Positions 51,011-64,000 of a stretch of DNA of 64,000 bases are shown here, piece after piece (positions within the stretch are counted from its first letter, which is position 1; every line of letters begins with the position of its first letter). Source of the DNA: Oryzias latipes (Eukaryota > Chordata > Actinopteri > Beloniformes > Adrianichthyidae). The translations under genes were made by a program, and so were the position numbers. Where the stretch lies: assembly GCF_002234675.1 (NCBI RefSeq), contig NC_019868.2, forward strand, positions 25,744,293-25,808,292, in the 5' to 3' direction. The notes under the pieces are model-generated. The model was not told the DNA's origin, did no database searches, and worked only from the letters and a program-made list of their open reading frames with translations.

Positions 51011-51488
51011 TGTCATGATTCGGAGGAGCGGCAGACCCAGGTGCTGGAACCCAGAATGAGGACACAGGTAGGTGAGAGGTAAGTAAGGATTTTATTCTTT
51101 CCTTCCAGAAAGATGGTGATAGTTTGGTGGAGGTCCAGAGAGGAGCGAAGCTTGAGGCGTGGCTGGAGGTAGTAGCGCGGCTGGCGGAGCGTGGTGTTTC
51201 CAGAGACAAGCAGAGGAGGCTCGAACCGACTTCCACACAGGTGACACTCGAGAGCAGGAATCCTGAGACAGGAATGATAACGTTAGTTGCAAGACAAGAA
51301 TAGGTTGCATGAACAAGATCGCGACTGAGACCAGACTTAGTCACCGTAAGGGGTAACGAACTGGCGTTGAGTTGTGGAGCTGGGGCTCCTTATGAATGGT
51401 AGAGATGATGAGGGTGAATTGGTCACAGCTGGTGGAGTCAGGAGCAGAGCAGAGCAGAGGGGGCGGGGCTGATAGAGGCATCGTGACA
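51011..51488 (-). mobile_element. Solo LTR, 478 bp, TSD GTCGA
   Basis: TGTCATGATTCGG...GCATCGTGACA with GTCGA at 51006-51010 and 51489-51493. The minus strand carries AATAAAATCC near its end and GGGTTCCAGCACCTGGGTCT, matching the 3' end of the LTR at 37806-38316. Confidence 0.88.
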
Positions 51489-51589
51489 GTCGAAGCCTTT
51501 AACCATATTTGGATTTACAGATTCTCCCTCATGTTAGCAGCACTATCTGCCTTTTAAGGGAATATAAACTCAAAAAGTCTGAATCTGAA

Positions 51590-51770
51590 AGGAGAACTCC
51601 CGAGTCACAGTGAGAAGGCTCGGGTTTGAATCCCGACGGGGTCTTTTCTGTGTTTGCATGTTCTCCCCAAGCATGTGTGGGTTTTCTCTCCAGCTTCCTC
51701 CCACAGTCCAAAGAAAAAGATCTTTTGGGACTCTTGTGGTTGTCTGTCCCTTTTTGGCCCTGAAATGGAC
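51590..51770 (+). repeat. Family D middle fragment
   Basis: GGCTCGGGTTTGAATCCCGA (B-box-like), GTGTTTGCATGTTCTCCCCA and CAGCTTCCTCCCACAGTCCA are signature blocks of this repeat. Confidence 0.75.
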
Positions 51771-51789
51771 TCACAAAACAATCAGGGTG

Positions 51790-51945
51790 AGCCTTACCTT
51801 CAATTTGAAAAACAAAACACTCAATATTCTTCTTTATGCATTAACTCTATGTACAAGAACATGCTAAAACACCATTTTGATTGGAATGGGTCTTTAACCA
51901 GGTGACAAAGTCACACTCTTTGTTCATCGATATATAAACCCATTT
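51790..51945 (+). repeat. Family A 3' portion
   Basis: ACACCATTTTGATTGGAATG and the AAGTCACACTCTTTGTTCAT block align with 53830-53890, the 3' part of the family A copy there. Confidence 0.5.
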
Positions 51946-53414
51946 GTATTAATTGGCCCCAAAAAGACTAATTTTTAACTGTAGAGATCTGTAAAAATAA
52001 GTGATGCATTCTTGTTGTAATTGTGGTAAACTAAGTGTCCCAAGTCTTCAAACAGAGAAGAGGTTTAAACTGGGGCAAACTTCTTGACCTCTGACCTGAA
52101 CATTTCAACCACTCAGACTGAATGATTTGGAACCGGCAATTGTCTGTAGCGAGGCAAATTTTCCGTTTGAACATCAAAGGGCGCTCGAGTATTGCCAAGT
52201 ACCATCATACAGTGAGTGGGCAGGCCTACTGGAGTGGATGAAAGGTCACTGTCCCACTCCAGAGCATAAATACCTCCCCATCACTCAGACTCAAGAGGGT
52301 AATGACTGAGGGCAGTGCTTCCCTTGCATTTGGATGGACGATTTCAGATTTTATGCTTAAGGATTAAAAGCAACAATGAAGACACTTGTATTAGAAAACG
52401 TTTGGCCATTCTTTCCTAAATGCTTCTCTCCATGTTGGTTGTTCCCCGAGGACTCTTCAGTCCCTTGATTTGGAGCTTTTTGGTTCATAACAGGTTTTTC
52501 AAATAGTGTTTAATTTTTTTTCCTTTCTTTTTTGTTTCAAAGTGGAGATAACTTTCTCTTAGCTTTGATGGTGTTGGTTAACACTGAAGGTCTGGATTTA
52601 TAGCAATTCTTTTTACCTCTGGACATGAATGCGCTGTAATTACAGATAGTTTTACCGTCGTGCAGGTGAGCAGAGGTGTTAATCTCACACTGCAGAACCT
52701 GGGGGAATTATTTTATTTTATGTTGTTTTCTTGGCACCGGCTCTACCTCCACTGAGAGGTCAGAGGTCAAGATGGGCTAAATGAAGAAGCTTCTTTTCAG
52801 ATGAAGGACAAACCGCTCTGCCTGAGCTTTGTGACTGTTCAAAATCCAGGTGGTTACTCTGAGTGGAGTGAAGGGTCTCAGTGGAAAAGGCCGCAGCACT
52901 GATGGACAGAAAGCCTGAAGCGAGGCAAATTTAAGAGCCTCACAAGCACAGATGCATTCTGGGAAAAATGGTCTCTGTTGGTAAAAAAAACCCCCAGATC
53001 GTTTATGATTTTGAAAATCTCGAATTGATGAATCTGTCAGAACAAAAATGCATGTAAAAGTCAAGTAGTCAGAAAAACTGAGAAAGATCATGGCGTGAGA
53101 AGAGGAACCCCCTGTGCGAACCTCCATAGTAGAAAAACATTGTGCTATTGTCACACGTACAGGGAAACTCAAAATGTGCATCATTCATTCCCAAAAAAAA
53201 AGAATTTATGACCAGTAATTTACAACCGCCAATCATTCCTTTATTCAGTCAGTAAAAAAATAACTAAATTGTTTACAACTAATGTATGCAAAGTGTGTCA
53301 TTTAGTTAATAATGTCCCACTCCCACTCCAATCCTCTTTTCATCTATTTTATAATCATTCACAGTAGTCGTTTAATGAAGATACAGGATTTTGGTAAAAT
53401 GCAAAAACCTATCA
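51946..53414. other. Intergenic region, nothing recognised
   Basis: About 1.5 kb without a supported gene or repeat. Confidence 0.4.
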
Positions 53415-53910
53415 ATTTCAAGGACGTAGTTTCTGCAGAGCGGCAGGAGTTCATCAGAGATTTGCATGTGGGCGGGACCATTGGTGCAGAGCATCCCTGC
53501 CCACCTTCCCTTCCCCGTTGCTGGGAGCTCCATGTTTACACGCTCTCCTGCCAGCTTACAACCCCAACCTAACATTAGTGGTGCAACAAAAACGCTGAGC
53601 AATATTTGAAGCGGAGCAGGGAGCTTGTGACCCGCCCACCATTTGTGACATCACAAAAGAGGCCTTTTTGAAACTGCTTTTTTTTTTTTTTTTTTGGTCT
53701 GCTGCTGATTCACCACCATTTGAATAAAGAAATAGTTAGAAACACGGTTTTAAACTTAATTTTGTTTTTATATGTCTTCTATCATCAGAACTTTACCACA
53801 AAAACATGTTAAAAAGACTAAAAGTACAATTTTCATTGGAGTGGGTGTTTAATCAAGTGATGTGACTACACTTTCTGTTAATCAAGCTAAAATAAAGCTA
53901 TTTTGATTAT
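53415..53910 (+). repeat. Family A repeat, long copy
   Basis: GACGTAGTTTCTGCAGAGCG, GTGGGCGGGACCATTGGTGC, CCTAACATTAGTGGTGCAAC, GGAGCAGGGAGCTTGTGACC and AATAAAGAAATAGTTAGAAA follow each other as in the copies at 19340 and 61385. Confidence 0.75.
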
Positions 53911-56308
53911 TTGGCAGACAATTTTCTTCTAGGCTTTTAAAGTTAATTTGACTTTTTGCTTTTTAAGTATTTCTTTTCATTTAACAGCAGGTAAAAATTT
54001 AAAAATAAAATGAAAAATACAAACAAACTATTGAAATGTTTTACATTTGAAAAAATGTTAAAAGTAAAAATAAAAATAAAAATAAAAGCTAACTCTTACC
54101 CTGTGGGTTCTCCAGGGTTAAAGGCCAGGAAAGTAACATTTAATTAAAAAAGGTACATAAGTCCTCAAAAATAAGAATTTTGAATGAATAAAGTCTTTAA
54201 ATTTTTGAAACAAGAATATTGATGATAAATATAATTGAATTAATTCATGTATGCAAGGACATTTTTGGAAATTTTTATAACAAAGAACTTAATTTTGCCT
54301 GGTAAAAGTTTTATATTTTCTGATTGAACGGCTAATCTCCATCTAAAGTCATGATCTGCAGGTTTTTATGCTTGATACAGAACTGCCTCCCAGCCCAATT
54401 AATGCCTATCCCCCCAAAGAATCCAGTAATAATGGCTTCCATTTTGGCTTTTGTGCCCCCCCAAGTTGATATAGAATGATTATATCTATAGAAACTGTAG
54501 ATTAAATCTAGTTTTGCCTACACTAGCTGTGGACTATCAGGTGGTTTATGCTGCTGCAACCACAACTTCTCCAGTGCTTGTATGTGCCGGTCCAAAGTCT
54601 GGGTAAAAGCAGAAGATTGGGTCAAAGGCTGAATATCACATTTGCAAACTGTTGAGGGATTTGTTGTGGCGTCCCCTGAACGCCCTTTTGAGTCCTCTTA
54701 ATCACAAAACCACCTACAATTGAGCAATTTAAGGCTGTAATGAAAAAATCAGAACGGCTGTTCAGAGAGAAGAGTCCCCTTGCCCCTGAAAGTTGTCATG
54801 AATAATAGCTGAAACTGCAAACATAAAAACAAAACTACAAAAATACATTTAATTTAAAAGTGGACTTTTAAACACGGGAGTTAATGGAGAATTGGCCCCT
54901 GATGAAACCGGGCTCCAGTGACGTTTGGTGCATCAAGTTTAGGGAATAGCAGAATGGAGGTTTGGTTAGTTTATTTAGTCCCATCGGATGTTTTTTCCTG
55001 GTTTTTGATGTCATGTTTATGTCCTTTTAAGTAAAAGCTAATAATCAGGTTAATTATATGCATGTTTTATAACTTTTATTTGTATTTATTTACTGCCATC
55101 AGATGTTTGCTTCTTTTTTTTAAATGTTTAGCTTATCATTTTTTTTTTTATAAAACCTTTGTATTCAAATTAATTTTATGAACCTTTTTTACTATTTTTG
55201 TTTAGTTACTACCATCAGATTTTTTTTCTATTTTTGAAATGTCTAGTTTAAGTTTTTTGTTTTTTTTGCGTGGTAAAATCTCTCCATCCAAGTTAATTGT
55301 AGGCATATCTTTTCGTATTTGTGCATCAGCGAAGATAAATATTTAAAAAAGGGATCACAGCTGTAGCAAAAGCTCCCTTCTCTGGTGTCATTTCGTTTCA
55401 GTTTGTGCCTCTGTCTCAGCTGCATTTGTCTGCACGCAGTCAAAGATGTCACATTGATCTTTTTTTAGGGGTGTTAGAGCTGCTGTGAATTTCTAACAGC
55501 TTGACTTGTGGTTCTGAGTCATTAGCTCCCTGCGCTGCCACAACGAGCCTCATCAATTGTAAGCCCCTCCCCAGTGAAAACTGCTGTGTTCTCCCTACCT
55601 GGCTGTTATGGCCGTCTTTGCTCAGAAACCTGGTTGTGTTTTGTACGCAGAAAAACAAAGAATGCAGCTATAATCACCCGATAGCTCACATAAAAATGAT
55701 TTTTATCCCCTTGAAACATGTTTAATTCACACTTAGAGTTACAGGTTTTCAAAACTGCGACTCTGCACAAAGAGCAAGAATAAAAATGAAGCTAGTATGT
55801 ATAAAAATAAAAGCCTAAAGGGTGTTAACATGCAAAGGTTCCTGTATGCACTTTTGTTTTTAAATAAAGACATTTCCCTCAATTTCCTTATAATCTAGAG
55901 GTTATAAAAAAGAATTGCTGATAGAATGCTGATTCACTCTAACTGAGTTTGAAATGCAAATAAATAGTAATGCAGTAACTTTTTATATTTGGTGTAAAAA
56001 TCCATCATGGGATGTAAATACATTTCCTGAAGTTTTGACTGTCTTAGAAAAAACTTGAAGGAGGTGCGAGGGATGATGATTAATGATTGACAATTGTTGG
56101 TTAGCACAGTCGGGGTTAAGCTGACTTACTAGTTTGCTTTTTTCTTTTTTCATACCAACAGATATAGAACTAGTAGATTTTTTGTGTGTAAAAAAAGATT
56201 TCAAATTGAGAAAATCCTAAGACATTAGGCCAAAAGAAAAACACTATAAAAGCCCTCACGGCAGCATCAAAACAAGTCCCCAAATCAGAAAACCTTTGAA
56301 AGGCTGCA
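53911..56308. other. A/T-rich intergenic region
   Basis: Includes an AAAAATAAAAATAAA tract near 54060. No gene supported. Confidence 0.4.
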
Positions 56309-56406
56309 AAGGCGCCATGGTGGTGCAGTGGTTAGCATTCTCACCTCACAGTGAGCAACCCTGTGACATCCGAAGGGATTAAGAAGGTTTAAAAAAAGGA
56401 TGGATG
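56309..56406 (+). repeat. Family D copy with internal deletion
   Basis: Head CATGGTGGTGCAGTGGTTAG...CTCACCTCACAGTGAG is joined directly to a 3' piece (CCTGTGACATCCGAAGGGAT ... GGATGGATGG), so the middle of the repeat is missing. Confidence 0.7.
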
Positions 56407-57504
56407 GACATGCTGCCATAAAAAACACTTTTATAAACGATCTACAATTCTGCTGAAGCTGTTTTCAAAGTGATTTTATGATGGACTACTGCAAATGTGA
56501 AGACTAATTCCAGCTCATTAAAGTAAAACTGTGAGATTGTGTCATTTTAACAGCAAATGTCATGTACAGATTTTGATTTGGTACCAGTTCAATCGGTTGC
56601 ATTCCTTCTCAAACAACACTTTTTTTTTTCGGTCATTTATTTTTTCTGTGAAAAAAAAAAAATGATCTAAAAACCAAACTTTAAACTGTTGTCAAAAATA
56701 ATGAATTTGCATATTTTTGCATTTCAAATTACACTTTTTTTATTGGATTCATAAGTTTGATTAAATGATCAGTGCTAAAGAAAATATCTTTTCATCCCTT
56801 TACTGCTGTGCTTTCTAATGAAAGAAGGAAAAGGATCTCTGTCAAAGATAAGAAAAAAAATTTCATGAGTCTTAATTTAGGAGAAAAAAACACTTTCTTT
56901 AACAAAATTCTGAATTCATTGACAAAGATCCTCGTTTTTTTCATCATACTGTGTTTGTTAAAGTGCATTTTCTGTCTCATGGGGCTGCACCAAACATTTT
57001 CTGATCTTTTATTTGTGCAAAATTATTTTTTAATCAACCAGTTGTAGCAATTTTTGTACATGCATGTGTATTTTTTATGTATTTAATTATAGTTTTTTTC
57101 TTTTTTGTTGAAAAAACAAAATCTCTGATGTCAGGTGTAACAGTTTTACATAAGATTGTAACACAAAGAAGAAGTGATCATCACTTAAGGGTTAAGTTAG
57201 ACTTCAACACATGACTGAAGCATTTAGAAAAACAAACTGATAGTTGAAGGAGTGATAAAAAAGCTTTATTCCATTAAAAATAGTTTAACCTCTGCTTCCT
57301 TTTCCCTCAGATAAATATTGCGTCCATGGTGACCCAATCTGATAAAAATTGTGTTTTTTAACATGTTTTTGTGGCAGATTTCTCATGACAGAGGACAAAT
57401 ACAGAGAAAAATAAGCTTAAAATGACATTTTGAAGTATTTCTTTATTCAAATGTTTGAGAATCTGGAGCAGACAAAAAAAATCAGTTTGAAAAAGAACTT
57501 ATTT

Positions 57505-57720
57505 GTGATTTAGTAATTGCGCTCCCTGCTCTGGGCTCTAAGCAATGGGGAGAGGAAGAGGGGCGGAGTTGTTCCGCACCAACGGTCCCACCCAAAAATC
57601 AGAGGTGAATGTGACAAGTTTTTGGGATTTTGCCTAAAAACAGCATAACCATAACTAAAAGACCACTGGGAACACTTTGAAAATAGATCAAAAGAGGCTT
57701 GGAGTGAGTCTTTAAAAGCT
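57505..57720 (-). repeat. Family A repeat
   Basis: GGCGGAGTTGTTCCGCACCA, CCCACCCAAAAATCAGAGG and AAAATAGATCAAAAGAGGCT are the inverted counterparts of blocks in 61385-61590. Confidence 0.65.
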
Positions 57721-58490
57721 TTGAAATTATGGGATGTTTTCAGTGATGCACAGCCTGTTTGTTGCATCAGCTGGCTCGATGTGTTCTGGAGTTTGGGCTG
57801 TCGGAGTTCTATCAGGATCTTCAGCTGTGTTACCCCTCAACACCTTCAGAAGCATCGCTCAGCTCCACCTTCCTCCTTTGCGCAGTAGATATGAAAAGAG
57901 GCACGAAATAGGTTATCAGTCACTCCTCCTGCGGGCATCGTGCTTACAAAGCAGATAGCCTGTTCGTACAATTGAAACAAGAGAGGAGTCTTCTGATTCT
58001 TTCTTAGTGCCGCGTAACCCGAGCATCCTCAGGCCACACATTTTAACCCAAAGAAACAACATAAACAGCAGCCAGACTTACTGAAAAAGGTCAACAGACA
58101 CCTTAAGGCTGACACGGCTTTACCTAAAACTGTGTGTCTGACATTTTTAAGCATTTGACTGTTGTGTACTGTACCCTGTAACAGCTTCTCAGTGCTGAGT
58201 GTGCTCACAACAAATGAGCAAATGGTAGCCAAATGTCTAAAAAGACGAGAAACTAGAAAAAGAAAACGAGAAACGGAAAAAAAAGAGAATCTGTTGGACG
58301 AAAGCCCACCCCCACAAAGAGCACGTGTATTACTCATCTCCCACAGAGCCGCCTTGCTTTAGTTTATTGTGGGAGGACCGAGGTGGGCGGCTGTGCAGAG
58401 GATTGGGAGCTGCGTTAAAAGGCCACATGACTTCTTCGGCTTATGTGTAATACAGTAGCAAGAAGCTTCAGCTTTAACTGAAACCTGTGA

Positions 58491-58535
58491 GCGTGTGTTT
58501 GTGTGTGTGTGTGTGTGTGTGCGCACGTGTGTGTA
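58491..58535 (+). repeat. GT microsatellite
   Basis: A (GT)n tract with one CGCAC interruption, about 800 bp upstream of the gabra4 start codon. Confidence 0.9.
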
Positions 58536-58999
58536 GGCTGTTCCAAACTATAATCAGCAAAATCAGTGTGAGAAAACTCTATCTCATTCTCCTATATATA
58601 CCCACGCTTCACCTTCAGAGTCACACACACAAAAAAGGGAAGGTCTTGTGTTTGTCCCAGGTGCAGTGAAATCTGTGAAGCAGCATGTGGCTTGTCCCAG
58701 TTCCTCTACTGTACCTGCGTGTGTGTCTGTGCATGTGCGTAATTGCGTATTGCGACAAGATTGACCCATTTGAATCTTAATAGTAGCTCACCAAAGAACA
58801 GCTGAAAGTAGTTCAACATGTAGGCTAAGCAGCGAGTGACACAACTACAAGGTGGCCAGTGATGGAGGACAGTGGAGTAAAGGTCAAAGGCCAGATGTTT
58901 AAAGCTAAATGGTGAAAGTTTAGCAAAGAGGGAGGGCTTATGGATAATGAGTCCTCCTTTTTCTAGTTTTCACATGGAGGTAATAAAAAAAGGAAAGAA

Positions 59000-59009
59000 G
59001 TCACGTGAC
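59000..59009. promoter_or_regulatory. Palindromic E-box GTCACGTGAC
   Basis: A perfect 10-bp palindrome around CACGTG, the USF/MITF/CLOCK-type core, about 330 bp upstream of the gabra4 ATG. Factor and function are inferred. Confidence 0.35.
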
Positions 59010-59149
59010 TCTTATTAAATACATTTTGAAGCAGCAGCCTCCAACAACAGAGGGTGAAAGTAAAAAGGAGGAAAGGCAAATGGGGGAGGAGAGAAGTTGA
59101 AAGGAAGGAGAGTTGACCGTTGGTGGGGTTGAAGGTGGAAGCGCACATG

Positions 59150-59330
59150 TGAGGGCGCGCGCCCATGTGTGAGAGCAGCAGAGCGGCTCACAACTTCTTC
59201 GCTCTTCGCCGCTGCGCCCCGCCGCCGCCGCCGTCTCCGCCACCGCGTCTCTTCCCCTGCGCGTGATTCCCCGGGACACAGGCGGCTGGCGCGGTGAGAT
59301 GTGAAGCAGCTAGAAGTATGGCATGCAAGG
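59150..59330 (+). promoter_or_regulatory. GC-rich gabra4 promoter / 5' UTR with upstream ATGs
   Basis: A CpG- and CCGCCG-rich block, with no obvious TATA box, ends at the coding start. It holds a start-stop uORF (ATG-TGA, 59299-59304) and ATGs at 59318 and 59323 in the two other frames, both overlapping the main start. A scanning ribosome would meet all three first. Confidence 0.55.
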
Positions 59331-63055
<3,725 letters not shown>

Positions 63056-63539
63056 GTAAGTTATCTAAGAAAGAAGAAGTTATCCAAGAAAACTGACCAC
63101 ATAGTAAAAAAATATATCTTTGTACATTAATAAGGATCTTAAGTCATGGGAAGGAGACATTTTATCCAGTTTATTTAGAGTTAAATAGATAAAAAAACAA
63201 CAACATTTTTTTCCTTTTATTTAACCAGGTAAGCTATTCAGAACATGTTAATTTTTACAATAACGCAAATGACCTGTGTCATTATTGATTTTCCTTCTTT
63301 TTTTTTAAGAACAAGAAATAAACTAATTGAGCTAAAAAAGATGATTTCCATTGAGTCCTTGTTGCCATAATATGTAGAAGATTTACGTGAGAAGTGTTGA
63401 AGGTAAAGAAAGTTTACTCTCAACGCTTTTGTCAGACTTGTTTCATTTTTCAAAAAAATGCTGTATTTGGTGTTTTTAACATGTATTTGTGACATGATGG
63501 GGGTCATATAACAGGATAATTCCCATTTAAAATGACCTC

Positions 63540-63965
63540 CTCCCTGCTCCCTGCTTCGCTCAATTCCGATGCATCCACTTGTGGACAACTAAATTAATGT
63601 ACGTCTTTGTTTTAGTCGTCTGTTTTGGAATCTGACTCAAATGGCTCCAATGTTGCTCGCCATTTTTGTTGCACCGGTAGGTTGTGAATGTGAGGGGCTG
63701 TAAACAAGCGGGAGAGACTGTAAATGAAGGGATAGTGGGAAGTGTGGGCAGGCTTACACCCCGCCAAAAGTCCCGGCCACAACTCGGAGGCAAATTTCTA
63801 ATGAGCTTCTGCTGCTCTGCAGAATCTATGTCCTAGAAAACAACACAGGTTGTTTTTATTCGGGCTAAAATCAGCATAATTATTATTAAAAGACCTCTGA
63901 AAATGCTTTTAAAATAGATCAAAAAATGATTGAAGTGTTTCTTTAAAATGCAATTTTATCAGACA
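63540..63965 (-). repeat. Family A repeat in gabra4 intron 5
   Basis: Reverse-oriented copy: GATGCATCCACTTGTGGACA, then GTTGCACCGGTAGGTTGTGA, CCGGCCACAACTCGGAGGCA, CTCTGCAGAATCTATGTCCT and AAAATAGATCAAAAAATGAT, in the opposite order to the copy at 61385-61935. Confidence 0.75.
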
Positions 63966-64000
63966 GAATTTTTACATGTTTAATGTAAATTTTAGTAAGA

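Overview
The window is eukaryotic, most likely a ray-finned (teleost, probably percomorph) fish nuclear genome. Coding sequence is split into short exons with GT-AG introns, the recognisable proteins are vertebrate ones, and intergenic and intronic DNA is packed with teleost-type non-autonomous DNA transposons, solo LTRs, tRNA-derived SINEs and LINE remnants. No bacterial, organellar or CRISPR features are seen.

Layout. (1) 1-10.75 kb, minus strand: a BMP-pathway receptor-SMAD, best matched by smad5. Four coding exons cover MH1, the linker and the start of MH2; the rest lies beyond the left edge. A candidate non-coding first exon is at about 10.57-10.75 kb. (2) 13.7-18.8 kb, minus strand: a complete ten-exon ap1ar (gadkin/gamma-BAR) of about 295 aa. 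(3) 20.1-26.9 kb, minus strand: a nearly complete cfap100 (CCDC37/MIA1), an axonemal inner-dynein-arm regulator, with a non-coding first exon and an RFX X-box next to it. These three genes run head-to-tail on one strand, and CTCF-like motifs lie between smad5 and ap1ar and upstream of cfap100. (4) 28.3-44.1 kb: a transposable-element district. A 1.1-kb hAT element with an 8-bp target duplication holds a solo LTR and, directly beside that, a full-length 5.4-kb Ty3/gypsy element with identical LTRs and intact gag and pol. Around it are more solo LTRs with perfect 5-bp duplications, a SINE, a LINE relic and a long-duplication retroposon. (5) 44-59 kb: mostly unique or repeat-littered intergenic DNA with no gene that I can support. 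(6) 59.3 kb to the right edge, plus strand: the first five coding exons of a GABA-A receptor alpha subunit, best matched by gabra4. It carries the arginine typical of diazepam-insensitive alpha4/alpha6 subunits, and the window ends inside intron 5.

The host genes do not form an operon or shared pathway: BMP signalling, endosomal trafficking, ciliary motility and inhibitory neurotransmission simply sit side by side. I found no wholly new biological system. The most informative points are the young gypsy insertion in a three-layer nest, the X-box/exon-1 arrangement of cfap100, the divergence of the smad5 MH2 exon, and the upstream start codons and Arg switch of the GABA receptor gene.
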